A DNA stretch of 8,891 bases, taken from positions 1-8,891 of the forward strand of contig JAEZJL010000458.1 of the NCBI GenBank assembly GCA_023415815.1. Reading direction: 5' to 3'. The stretch comes from Bacillota bacterium. GTDB lineage: Bacteria; Bacillota; Clostridia; Acetivibrionales; DTU013. This document shows positions 1-7,406 of this stretch, piece by piece; within the stretch, counting starts at the first letter, position 1; each line of letters opens with the position of its first letter. The translations under genes were made by a program, and so were the position numbers. Below the pieces are notes generated by a model that saw only the letters and a list, made by a program, of their open reading frames with translations, searched no databases and was not told the origin of the DNA.

Positions 1-152
1 GCTCCGAGCGCGGTCCCACCCATTATATAGTAGGCGATATCATTCTCCCGGCACACCCTGTCGACATCGGCCATTATCTCAAGAATTTTATTCTGCAGCG
101 GCAGAAGTCCGTGCCCGTCCGGCAGGCCGGACCGTAAAAATTGCTTATACAT
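1..152 (-). CDS. LicD-family phosphotransferase, N-terminal part (runs off the left edge)
   Basis: Only the first 50 or so residues are in the window. They show the LicD opening: a helix (LQNKILEIMADVDRVCREND) followed by IAYYIMGGTALGA, matching the family pattern of an invariant GGT-LGA nucleotidyltransferase-fold motif after 'C-en-I-Y'. LicD proteins transfer phosphocholine or other alcohol phosphates from CDP-alcohols to glycans. The start ATG at 152 has AAGGGG at 160-165, seven bases upstream. It overlaps the stop of the preceding FrhB-like gene by 8 bp, so the two are probably translationally coupled. The donor cannot be deduced from this fragment, but the TagD-like cytidylyltransferase two genes upstream suggests CDP-glycerol or a similar CDP-alcohol. 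The catalytic acidic residues lie outside the window. Confidence 0.82.
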   Translation of the reverse strand, partial: MYKQFLRSGLPDGHGLLPLQNKILEIMADVDRVCRENDIAYYIMGGTALG

Positions 153-1356
153 AGCCTATCCCCTTAAATCTCTTCATCACTAATTTTTGGGCAAATAAAG
201 GCAGCGCATAGTATATTTTATAAACGGCCGTCTTTTTCGACATGATATGCCGTTTTGCGAATTCGTCAAACGTCATGCTTTGATAAGCCTGCATCAGCTC
301 CTCCCTGTTCGGCGGCAGTCCGGTCGGCGAGGAAAGGCAGTGATTGCACCTGACGGCAATATCCATTTCGAGCCTGTATGCGCTGATGTTCCCGCTGATA
401 GCGCTGAAAGCGGCGCGGCCCTTCCCGCTGTTTACCAAAACCATTGATACGCCCTTATAGAAATCCAGGTCAGGCAGGTATTCCTCTATACCCCAGAAGT
501 CAGCCAGGGTGATATCCGACACGCGTTCGGGCGTACAATATTTGCAGCTGTAACAGGAAGGGCGGAGGAACAGGTATTTTTTAAAACCGAAGTAGTACGG
601 GTTGTCATAAAACATACCCCTGTACGCCTTTATTTTTCCAGCCTTTTCGATCTCGTACAAGTAGCTGTGGACGTGCTTTATACCTATGTCCTTTACTCTG
701 AAGGCGAAGCTCGCCATTCTTCCGCCCCGCTTCTTTTCCACCGACGCCTTATAGCTTCCGAACATTTTGCCGCTCGGGACGCCGTGACAGATAAAGTCAA
801 CCGTCGTCAACCTTTTATATTCCCCGCCGAGGTAGTTGTTCAGCGCCGAAACCTGGCATGGAGTCCCGGCAAAAAGCACCGGCCTGTCATTCCGGGCAAG
901 CTCCTTTACCCTGGCAAAAGCTTCGCTTGCATCGGACTGTATGTATTTCGACCTGTAAAGCTTACATAGATCATTCAAATTGTCCGCATTCATATGCCTC
1001 AGATTCAGCTGCCCGTCAAAAGCAGCCCCGAATACCACACCCCCGACGGCAAGCGTTTCCCTGGCAAGCAGTCCGAAAACACCGCCGGAGGAAGCGCTGT
1101 TCCTTACAGCCGGGTCCTTTGAGAAGCAGGCCTGTGCATATTCGCTTCTCGCGTTTTTCTTTACGGAGACAATCGGGCAGGCTTTCTCACAAAGGCCGCA
1201 ATTCACGCTTTTTTTTGTATCTACCAGAGGATATGTAAACCCCTCGGTATCCTCGCAGGCAGCGACGGCACCGGCCGGACATATGCTCTCGCAAGCCCTG
1301 CAGCCGCAGCAGCCGCTTTTGCTTTTAAAAGAGAGCAGGTCAACCGTACTTATCAT
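145..1356 (-). CDS. FrhB-like (coenzyme F420 hydrogenase/dehydrogenase beta subunit family) iron-sulfur protein of polysaccharide clusters
   Basis: A 403-aa protein. Residues 16-26 carry C-x2-C-x2-C-x3-C followed by Pro, and residues 53-60 carry C-x2-C-x3-C followed by Pro, so the N-terminus is a two-cluster ferredoxin domain. The rest matches the FrhB/FdhB layout, including SSGGVFG (about 89-95), FAGTPCQVSAL (about 161-171), ICHGVPS (about 189-195), a Cys-rich stretch CYSCKYC (about 268-274) and DITLADFWG. Members of this family in EPS and capsule clusters are common, often near pyruvyl transferases, but their substrate is not established; a flavin- and iron-sulfur-dependent redox step on a sugar or lipid carrier is inference. 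In the second ferredoxin motif the usual first Cys is Ser50. The start ATG has a strong AGGAGG at 1364-1369, seven bases upstream, and overlaps the preceding stop as ATGA. F420 use should not be assumed. Confidence 0.85.
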   Translation of the reverse strand: MISTVDLLSFKSKSGCCGCRACESICPAGAVAACEDTEGFTYPLVDTKKSVNCGLCEKACPIVSVKKNARSEYAQACFSKDPAVRNSASSGGVFGLLARETLAVGGVVFGAAFDGQLNLRHMNADNLNDLCKLYRSKYIQSDASEAFARVKELARNDRPVLFAGTPCQVSALNNYLGGEYKRLTTVDFICHGVPSGKMFGSYKASVEKKRGGRMASFAFRVKDIGIKHVHSYLYEIEKAGKIKAYRGMFYDNPYYFGFKKYLFLRPSCYSCKYCTPERVSDITLADFWGIEEYLPDLDFYKGVSMVLVNSGKGRAAFSAISGNISAYRLEMDIAVRCNHCLSSPTGLPPNREELMQAYQSMTFDEFAKRHIMSKKTAVYKIYYALPLFAQKLVMKRFKGIGYV

Positions 1357-1781
1357 ATCCTTTCCTCCTGCAATCTTTTCGCCACCTCTGTTGATGACGT
1401 CCCTACCGTATGCGGAAGAAATATTATATGTACGCCCATGCCCGCAAACTTTTTTTCATATTCGTCATATAGAGCGGACCCTTTCCAGTCGTCGCCGTGG
1501 AATAAGGCGTCGAACCGTATCCTATCCCATGCATCCAGCTTGTTCATGGTGTCCTGCGATACCGCCTCATCCACATATTTAATGGCTTTAACAATGGCTA
1601 TGCGCTCTTCGAACGGAATGACGGGCAGCCTGCGCTTGTATTCCCGCACGCAGTCGTCCGTGCTGACGCCTACGACAAGGTGTTCGCAGCGCTCCTTCGC
1701 CTGCCTGAGAATATTTAAATGCCCGATATGAAACAGATCGAATACCCCGGTCGTATACCCTACCTTATACTTTTTGTCCAT
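1353..1781 (-). CDS. Cytidylyltransferase of the TagD (glycerol-3-phosphate cytidylyltransferase) type
   Basis: A 142-aa protein, about the usual length for TagD (near 130). It carries the nucleotide-binding signature GVFDLFHIGH (12-21), the STDD segment (40-43), FEERIAIVKAIKYVDE (57-72, like TagD 'EHRKLILETIRYVDE'), GDDWKG (96-101) and a C-terminal VGTSST (126-131) in place of RTxGISTT. These enzymes join CTP and an alcohol phosphate, giving CDP-alcohol and pyrophosphate in the cytosol. The His-Thr-Val-Gly-Thr-Ser-Ser-Thr version lacks the Arg of classical TagD, so glycerol 3-phosphate is likely but not certain. GGAGAG lies six bases before the ATG. The gene follows the GT2 gene by 24 bp and overlaps the FrhB-like gene by 4 bp. 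With the LicD gene nearby it probably supplies the donor for phospho-decoration of the glycan. Confidence 0.86.
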   Translation of the reverse strand: MDKKYKVGYTTGVFDLFHIGHLNILRQAKERCEHLVVGVSTDDCVREYKRRLPVIPFEERIAIVKAIKYVDEAVSQDTMNKLDAWDRIRFDALFHGDDWKGSALYDEYEKKFAGMGVHIIFLPHTVGTSSTEVAKRLQEERI

Positions 1782-1805
1782 TTCAATCTCTCCGTATCCG
1801 TCCTT

Positions 1806-2627
1806 TTATTTTCTCGCGAATTTTTTAAAGACAAAGCCCCTCAAGCCGTTGGGCATCAGCACCTGAAGGATGAATCTGAGGGCCACGTTGACGATAAAAG
1901 TAAAGACGTCCGTGATCCCCCTGTCGAGCATATATTTCTGAAGCCTGGCCTCGCTCCTGAAGTATCTCCATCCGCCGCGCCGCCGGTACATTTCTTCGCC
2001 GGCCCTCACAAACACGAGGTTTTCGGCTATGTTCACAAACTTCATGCTTTTTTGGAACATACGCACCCACAGGTAATAATCCTCCTCGCAGTACCAGTCG
2101 ACATATCCTCCGGCCGCTTCAACATCGGACTTTTTAAACATCACGGTCACCTGATTGAACGGACACCGTTTTTTTATGTATTCCGCAATCTCCGCATTAT
2201 TTTCAGGGACTTCACGGACGCCGACGACGGTATCCGTATCGTGAATAAATTCCTTGATATAGCCTCCCACGATGCTCAGGCTCCTGTCGTCTTCAAAGCA
2301 TTTCAGCTGCTTTTCAAAGCGCTCGGGTACGCTTATATCGTCGGCGTCCATTAATGCTACCAGTTCGTTGGAGCAGTGCTCCAATCCTGTCCTCCGAGCG
2401 TTGCCGTGACCGCTGTTCCGGGCAAGACGGATCACCTTGAAAAACGGCATAGCCTCATATTTTCCGATGACCTCCCCAATAGCCTCCGGAATGGCCCCGT
2501 CGACAACCATAATCACCTCGTCCGGCTTTCTGGTCTGATGCAGGATGCTGCTCAAAGCCCCGTCGAAATGCCCGGGATCGTCATTCATATACACGCATAT
2601 CAATACCGAAAAACTCAAGCCGTTCAT
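1806..2627 (-). CDS. Family 2 glycosyltransferase (AmsE-like)
   Basis: A 273-aa GT-A enzyme. The N-terminus FSVLICVYMNDDPGHFDGAL (6-25) and SILHQTRKPDEVIMVVDG (27-44) give the nucleotide-binding beta strands with Asp43. RLARNSGHGNARRTGLEHC (67-85) and the metal-binding DADD (94-97) follow, and the acceptor-side acid motif is CEEDYYLWVRM (180-190). The pattern is closest to amylovoran AmsE and related EPS transferases. It should add one sugar from an NDP-sugar to the undecaprenyl-diphosphate-linked intermediate at the inner face of the membrane; donor and linkage cannot be read from sequence. No full membrane helix is evident, although the C-terminal region (about 240-265) is hydrophobic and may contact the membrane. 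Its ATG overlaps the stop of the GNAT-like gene as ATGA, which indicates coupling. Confidence 0.9.
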   Translation of the reverse strand: MNGLSFSVLICVYMNDDPGHFDGALSSILHQTRKPDEVIMVVDGAIPEAIGEVIGKYEAMPFFKVIRLARNSGHGNARRTGLEHCSNELVALMDADDISVPERFEKQLKCFEDDRSLSIVGGYIKEFIHDTDTVVGVREVPENNAEIAEYIKKRCPFNQVTVMFKKSDVEAAGGYVDWYCEEDYYLWVRMFQKSMKFVNIAENLVFVRAGEEMYRRRGGWRYFRSEARLQKYMLDRGITDVFTFIVNVALRFILQVLMPNGLRGFVFKKFARK

Positions 2628-3481
2628 ATCGATTGCCGCTCTCCCGGAAGCCTCGCAAAGCTCTTCCTGATTTCCTCCTGCCTGAGCAGGCAGTATATGT
2701 TATAGAGAAGGCGGCTGTTGGTGTTTTTCAACATGAGCATAAAGGGAAATAAAAGCGCCACTGCCGCCTTCATTGCCGGGGCGTACTCAATATTCAACGT
2801 ACAGTACGCCCTCCTGAAGCCAAAGTATTTGATAAGGTATTCCTGGTAATTTGTTTCGTGCCTTATGTTTCTTTCTCCGCTGGAAATGTACCTTACAGCC
2901 TTTTTATTGAGAAATTCCAGGCATATGTAGTAGACCAGAGCAGCGTGCGCGTTGGTGTTCTGATATTCGCTCAGAACCTTCACCTCGGTAAGCTCCAGCA
3001 TGTCAAGGTTTATGCTGCAGACGGCATAGCCGACCAGCAAATCCTCCGTTTTCTCAAAGCAACCTATGTATACTATGCCGGGATCGCCCGCAGAGGCCTT
3101 TATTGATGAAACCGCCTTTTCCCGGTCTATCCTGGGCCTATATTTCACAGAATATTCGCTGACGCATCTGTCAAGGATCTCATAGAGCCTTTCGGTATGA
3201 TCCGCCTGATTGATCTGTCTGACGGATGTCCGCTTCAGGCTCTTCCTTATTTTAAACCTGTAGTTCGATTTCACCGCTTCTATATTGAAAACATCGTCCT
3301 TTATGCAGTACCACCATCCGGTCTCATAGCCGCAATCGAAATCGGATGTCCATCGGGCAAACAGCGGATACGCCCTTCCCGGCCTCCATGCGCTTCCGTC
3401 CCTTATATGTCCGGTATCAGGCTTCATATGCGGGGGCAGCGCCGGTACCAGCGCGTGATTGTAATACTTCCATTCCTCCAT
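2624..3481 (-). CDS. GNAT/FemAB-like acyltransferase-fold protein of an EPS cluster, function unknown
   Basis: A 285-aa protein from the preferred start. An aromatic N-terminal half contains GWWYCIKDDVFNIEAVKS and YRFKIRKSLK, resembling the W-x-I-d-x-fd-i-x-R-x-I-r-k-g-l-k region of FemAB-type proteins. A GNAT-like core follows: a VGYAVCSINLDMLELTEVKV strand pair, the helix ALVYYICLEFLNKKAVRYIS, and a YFGF near the end typical of 'fGF' in acetyltransferases. Such proteins occur in EPS loci but I know of no characterised one. It may N-acylate the 4-amino sugar or add an amino acid; both are inference. AGGAGG (3488-3493) touches an in-frame ATG at 3487 but sits six bases from the ATG at 3481, so I choose 3481. 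The ribosome site overlaps the stop of the sugar transferase gene. A short hydrophobic stretch lies near the C-terminus. Confidence 0.72.
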   Translation of the reverse strand: MEEWKYYNHALVPALPPHMKPDTGHIRDGSAWRPGRAYPLFARWTSDFDCGYETGWWYCIKDDVFNIEAVKSNYRFKIRKSLKRTSVRQINQADHTERLYEILDRCVSEYSVKYRPRIDREKAVSSIKASAGDPGIVYIGCFEKTEDLLVGYAVCSINLDMLELTEVKVLSEYQNTNAHAALVYYICLEFLNKKAVRYISSGERNIRHETNYQEYLIKYFGFRRAYCTLNIEYAPAMKAAVALLFPFMLMLKNTNSRLLYNIYCLLRQEEIRKSFARLPGERQSI

Positions 3482-3487
3482 GACCAT

Positions 3488-3493
3488 CCTCCT
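3488..3493 (-). promoter_or_regulatory. Ribosome binding site that decides the start of the GNAT-like gene
   Basis: AGGAGG lies directly against an in-frame ATG at 3487, which leaves no room for initiation there, but is six bases from the next in-frame ATG at 3481. Its first base is also the last base of the upstream TGA stop, so termination and re-initiation happen at the same spot. Confidence 0.75.
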
Positions 3494-4242
3494 CAGCTTC
3501 CTGCCCTGACTCGCCGGCTTTCCTCCAGCTGTGCGTCGTAAATATCCTTACCGATACTGCCTACCCTGAGCAAATAATCCCCGAAATCCTCTGCCGTCGC
3601 CATTCCGTCCGTATTGATATCTTTCCGTCTCAGAACGTTTATCAGCGTACGGAGCAGGATTCCGGCATCCCCGGCAAAGGTGATGTCCTCTATATACTTA
3701 AGGTCGTAATCCAGCTTGGAGTCCCACAGGATGGAATTGCGTCCGTTGACCTGCGCAAGCCCGGTAAGCCCCGGCGTCACGGAGTGCCTCAGCCGCTGGC
3801 GGGGCGTCATGAAAAGCATATCGCTTATGAGCTGCGGCCTCGGGCCCACAAGGCTCATATCGCCGCGCAAAATGTTCCAGAGCTCCGGCAGCTCGTCAAG
3901 GCTGGATGCCCGTAGGAACCTTCCGAAGCGGGTAAGCCTCGCGTCATCGGGCAGAAGCCCGCCGTCCTCACTTCGGGCGTCGCTCATGGTCCTGAACTTG
4001 TAAAGCGTGAAGAGCCTCTCGTTCAGTCCCGGGCGCCTCTGCCTGAATATAACCGGACTGCCCAGCCCGAGCCTCACCAGTAAGGCCGTTATCAATAGAA
4101 CCGGGGACAGTACGATAATCGCACATAACACCAGAATGAGGTCCAGAGGCCTTTTGACATACCTTTTATACGGGCCTTCTCCGGAAAGGCGTCTCAAAAG
4201 AGGCATTGCGCCGGAATTTATCTGAAATTTCTTTTGATGCAT
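3493..4242 (-). CDS. Initiating undecaprenyl-phosphate phosphoglycosyl transferase (PglC/EpsL type)
   Basis: A 249-aa small monotopic phosphoglycosyl transferase. KRPLDLILVLCAIIVLSPVL (30-49) starts the re-entrant membrane helix with the usual Ser-Pro kink. It is followed by GSPVIFRQRRPG (61-72), KFRTM (82-86), the catalytic Asp116-Glu117 in SSLDELPELWNILRGDMSLVGPRP, then PGLTGLAQVNGRNS (157-170). The enzyme forms a covalent phosphosugar intermediate on the Asp and passes it to undecaprenyl phosphate, starting the repeat unit. Unlike WbaP/CpsE it lacks the N-terminal multi-helix domain. Lying directly after the aminotransferase, its substrate is probably the UDP-4-amino or N-acylated sugar made by the two preceding genes. 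The start is unsure: the ATG at 4242 overlaps the upstream gene by 25 bp with only weak GGTGATA ahead, and an ATG at 4203 is an alternative that still keeps the membrane segment. Confidence 0.93.
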   Translation of the reverse strand: MHQKKFQINSGAMPLLRRLSGEGPYKRYVKRPLDLILVLCAIIVLSPVLLITALLVRLGLGSPVIFRQRRPGLNERLFTLYKFRTMSDARSEDGGLLPDDARLTRFGRFLRASSLDELPELWNILRGDMSLVGPRPQLISDMLFMTPRQRLRHSVTPGLTGLAQVNGRNSILWDSKLDYDLKYIEDITFAGDAGILLRTLINVLRRKDINTDGMATAEDFGDYLLRVGSIGKDIYDAQLEESRRVRAGS

Positions 4243-5402
4243 TCTATCACCATATCCAGTTCACTCTCCGACATCGCGGAGCCTGACGGCAGACATATTC
4301 CCCTCGTGAACAAATCGGCGGAGGTATTTTTTTCGTCGGAATGGTCGAAGCTCGGATAGCCTTTGAATACGGGCTGGAGCTGCATGGGCTTCCATACGGG
4401 CCTTGCCTCTATATTCTCCTCCTCCAGCGAGAGGATTATCTGCTCCGGCGATACGCCGCAGCCGCTGTTGAGCGTCATGACGGACAGCCAGTAGTTCGGA
4501 GTACCTTTTTCCAGCAGAGGCATCATCTCCACGGGATAATCCCTGAATTCCTCTTTGTATCTGCAATATACAGCCCTTTTCGCCTCTATCCGCTGTCCGA
4601 GCGTGCCCATCTGCCCCCGGCCCACACCGGCGCATATGTTGGACATACGGTAATTATAGCCGACCTCTCTGTGCTCGTAGTACCTGGCCGGCTCCCTGGA
4701 CTGGGTGGCCCAGAAGCGCAACTTTTGTACCGCCTTTTCATCGTCGGACACCGCCATGCCTCCGCCAGAGGTGGTTATTATCTTGTTGCCGTTGAACGAA
4801 AATATCCCGAGCTTGCCGAAAGAGCCCGTCTGCCTGCCCCTGTACGTCGCTCCCAGCGATTCGGCCGCATCCTCGATGACGGGCACGCCGTAGTAGCCGC
4901 AAACGGGCAACAGCTTATCCCAGTCCGCAGACTGTCCGTACAGATTCACAATTATAATGGCTTTGGGCATGGATGCGGTTTCCCTGGCCCTGATAAAAGC
5001 TCTTTCAAGCGCCCTTGCGGACATGTTCCAGCTTTCGGGCTCCGAGTCGATGAATACGGGTATCGCCTTTTCGTAAAGGATGGGATTGCAGGAGCCCGAA
5101 AAGGTGAAGGCCGAGCAGAACACATAATCGTTCTGCCTTACGCCCAGATACTTAAGCGCAAGGTGTATCCCCGCCGTCCCCGAAGAAAGGGCCGCCGAAT
5201 GTCCTACTCCCACGTAATCCGCAATATCTCTTTCAAAGGCGTCGACATTCGGCCCCAGCGGAGCTATCCAGTTTGATTCGAAGGTTTCCCTCACATAATC
5301 TATCTCCGTCCTGTTCATGTGAGGCGGAGACAGATATATTCTTTTTTGACTCAATTTTATAAACCTCGATTCATCCGCTGCGATTGCAGCTTCTATGGTC
5401 AA
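4218..5402 (-). CDS. PLP-dependent sugar aminotransferase, DegT/DnrJ/EryC1/StrS family (PglE/EpsN type)
   Basis: A 394-aa protein. It follows C. jejuni PglE closely: YLSPPHM (23-29), ESNWIAPLGPNVDAFE (42-57), SSGTAGIHLAL (73-83), the PLP-ring Asp178 in IEDAAESLGA, FSFNGNKIITTSGGGM (201-216) with Schiff-base Lys207, YNYRMSN (249-255), RPVWKPM (334-340) and GICLPSG (368-374). It should transfer an amino group, normally from glutamate, to the 4-keto group of UDP-2-acetamido-2,6-dideoxy-4-hexulose made by the preceding dehydratase. The gluco or galacto configuration of the product cannot be told securely; similarity favours the PglE (gluco) type. Start is uncertain: TTG at 5402 has AAGGG eight bases upstream and is 11 bp from the upstream stop, while TTG at 5354 (GAGG nine bases upstream) gives an N-terminus closer to PglE. 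Confidence 0.93.
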   Translation of the reverse strand: MTIEAAIAADESRFIKLSQKRIYLSPPHMNRTEIDYVRETFESNWIAPLGPNVDAFERDIADYVGVGHSAALSSGTAGIHLALKYLGVRQNDYVFCSAFTFSGSCNPILYEKAIPVFIDSEPESWNMSARALERAFIRARETASMPKAIIIVNLYGQSADWDKLLPVCGYYGVPVIEDAAESLGATYRGRQTGSFGKLGIFSFNGNKIITTSGGGMAVSDDEKAVQKLRFWATQSREPARYYEHREVGYNYRMSNICAGVGRGQMGTLGQRIEAKRAVYCRYKEEFRDYPVEMMPLLEKGTPNYWLSVMTLNSGCGVSPEQIILSLEEENIEARPVWKPMQLQPVFKGYPSFDHSDEKNTSADLFTRGICLPSGSAMSESELDMVIECIKRNFR

Positions 5403-5413
5403 GCTCTATACCC

Positions 5414-7327
5414 TTACATATAATTCAATTCTGCGAGGCTTCCCTTGATTTCCCCCCCGGCGGCCTGGGCGTCCGCTTTGTATCTGGCGGCTTTTTTGCG
5501 CTCGGGAACGAAGCTGTAGGTCGACACCAGCCGGGCCATGCACTCCTTGAGCATTTCATCGCTTTCCATGGAGTTTTCAAGCGCTTTTATGCTTATGATT
5601 ATTTCTTTGAAGCTCATGTCCATCTGCTTCCCTATGAATATCTTCTCGTGGGCGGTCTGCTCAAGCCCCTCCTCAGCCATCAGAAGCTCCTCGTACAGCT
5701 TTTCGCCCGGTCTGAGTCCGGTATATTCTATCTTTATGTCCACGTCGGGCTCAAGGCCCGAGAGCCTTATGAGATCCCTGGCAAGGCAGGCGATTTTTAC
5801 AGGCTCGCCCATATCAAGCACAAAGACCTCTCCGCCTCCGGCCAGCGCCCCTGCCTGAATGACAAGCTGCGAGGCTTCGGTTATTGTCATAAAATATCTC
5901 ATGATCTCCGGATGAGTGACCGTCACAGGACCGCCCTGCATTATCTGCTTCTTGAAAAGCGGTATGACGCTCCCGTTGCTGCCCAGCACATTTCCGAAGC
6001 GTACGGCGGCAAACTTGGTCTTGCTCGTCCTGTTCATGGACTGTATTATGATTTCCGCAAGCCGCTTGGATGCCCCCATGATGTTGGTGGGATTGACCGC
6101 CTTGTCGGTAGAAATCAGTATGAATTTTTTAGCTCCGTAATCATCGGCGCGCCTTGCGGTGTTGAGCGTCCCGAATACGTTGTTCTTCACGGCCTCGGCA
6201 GGGCTCCCCTCCATCAGCGGCACGTGCTTGTGGGCGGCGGCGTGAAATACCACTCCGGGCCTGTATTGCTCAAATACCTCTTTCAGCCTCTCCCTGTCCC
6301 TGCAGGAGCCTATAAGCACCTCAAGGTCAAGCGCGTCTTTATATGTATGCAGCAGTTCGTTCTGCAAATCATATGCGTTGTTTTCATATATGTCGAAGAT
6401 GATGAGCTTTTTGGGCTTGAATCTGGCGATCTGCCTGCATAGCTCGGAGCCTATGGAGCCCCCGCCTCCGGTCACAAGGACCACTTCGTTTTCCAGGTAG
6501 CCGGATATCTCATCCATGTTCAGCTTTATTTCGTCCCGGCCAAGCAGGTCCTCTATGCTCACTTCTCTCAAATGCCTGGCTCCGTCATGTCCGTCCATCA
6601 TTTCGAAAACGTCGGGGAGAGTTTTCAGCCTGCATCTGGTTTCTTTACAGAGTCTCAGTATCTCCGCCCTGTACTTTTTTGACACCGACGGTATGGCGAC
6701 AATGATTTCATCGATGCGGTATTCTTCGGCGACTTCCTTGATCCTTTTGCTGCCCGTAATCACCGGTACTCCGTTTATCCTGGTCCCGTGCTTGCGCTTA
6801 TCGTCGTCGATCACGACAGCGGGAATGATGCCGAGCTCAGAATTGCTTTTCAGGCTTTTTATCAGCATGGAGCCGGCGCTTCCCGCACCGATTATCATAG
6901 CCCTGCCGGCTTTGCCGCCGTTCCGGCTCCCTCTCCTGACAATCCTGCGCAGATATCTGTAGCTCAGTCTGCTGCAGCCTGTCAGCATGCAGATCAGGAC
7001 CCACGACACCGCATATACGGAAAGGGGGTATCCGCTTCCGATCACGAGGCCCGTCAGCAAGCTCAAGCCCCCGGCGGCCATTGAAGCGAGAAAAATCTGC
7101 ATCATCTCATCGACGCTTGCATATTCCCAGAGGCTCCGATAAAGGCCGAATAAAAAAAACACGACGATCTGAAGGACAGTGATAAAAAATACGCTTTTAA
7201 AAAAGAAATCGTAATACCTGTGCGGTATAATAGTGTCGAATCTGATAAGCAGCGCAAGATAAAGAGCGAGATTGACAGACACTATATCAATTATTACAAG
7301 CAGAAGTTTTCTGATATGTATAGGCAT
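5414..7327 (-). CDS. Membrane-bound UDP-N-acetylglucosamine 4,6-dehydratase (PglF/EpsC/CapD type)
   Basis: A 637-aa protein. Four hydrophobic helices lie at about 7-30, 43-62, 76-97 and 101-117. A Rossmann CoA-binding-like domain follows with GAGSAGS (147-153). The catalytic extended-SDR domain has TGGGGSIGSE (286-295, NAD binding), HAAAHKHVPLME (362-373) and STDKAVNPTNIMGASKR (406-422). In the last motif Thr407, Asp408 and Lys409 match the catalytic residues of PglF, and Met417 stands where ordinary SDRs have Tyr, the mark of 4,6-dehydratases rather than epimerases. It should convert UDP-GlcNAc to the 4-keto-6-deoxy sugar at the membrane. I start it at 7327, where GGGAGGAG lies seven bases upstream and the first helix begins at once. 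The frame stays open up to 7507, but that part covers the hairpin leader and has no family similarity. The next gene starts about 11 bp downstream. Confidence 0.95.
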   Translation of the reverse strand: MPIHIRKLLLVIIDIVSVNLALYLALLIRFDTIIPHRYYDFFFKSVFFITVLQIVVFFLFGLYRSLWEYASVDEMMQIFLASMAAGGLSLLTGLVIGSGYPLSVYAVSWVLICMLTGCSRLSYRYLRRIVRRGSRNGGKAGRAMIIGAGSAGSMLIKSLKSNSELGIIPAVVIDDDKRKHGTRINGVPVITGSKRIKEVAEEYRIDEIIVAIPSVSKKYRAEILRLCKETRCRLKTLPDVFEMMDGHDGARHLREVSIEDLLGRDEIKLNMDEISGYLENEVVLVTGGGGSIGSELCRQIARFKPKKLIIFDIYENNAYDLQNELLHTYKDALDLEVLIGSCRDRERLKEVFEQYRPGVVFHAAAHKHVPLMEGSPAEAVKNNVFGTLNTARRADDYGAKKFILISTDKAVNPTNIMGASKRLAEIIIQSMNRTSKTKFAAVRFGNVLGSNGSVIPLFKKQIMQGGPVTVTHPEIMRYFMTITEASQLVIQAGALAGGGEVFVLDMGEPVKIACLARDLIRLSGLEPDVDIKIEYTGLRPGEKLYEELLMAEEGLEQTAHEKIFIGKQMDMSFKEIIISIKALENSMESDEMLKECMARLVSTYSFVPERKKAARYKADAQAAGGEIKGSLAELNYM

Positions 7328-7334
7328 GCATCCG

Positions 7335-7342
7335 CTCCTCCC
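7335..7342 (-). promoter_or_regulatory. Ribosome binding site fixing the dehydratase start
   Basis: GGGAGGAG is seven bases before the ATG at 7327. It is the strongest Shine-Dalgarno sequence near this gene and argues against any start further upstream in the open frame. It lies downstream of the terminator-like hairpin, so the gene depends on read-through if transcription comes from the loaP promoter. Confidence 0.8.
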
Positions 7343-7406
7343 TGAATTTCTGAAACACAGCGCGTTGAATCTTTTTACTTTCGAAGGCACAATTTTATGA
7401 TTTGGT

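Noticed and set aside
4341..5276. Long open plus-strand frame opposite the aminotransferase gene
   Set aside because: No family similarity, no ribosome site. It is antisense to a gene with full catalytic motifs; a by-product of codon bias.
5384..6442. Long open plus-strand frame opposite the dehydratase gene
   Set aside because: His- and Tyr-rich shadow translation without recognisable domains, antisense to the catalytic SDR domain.
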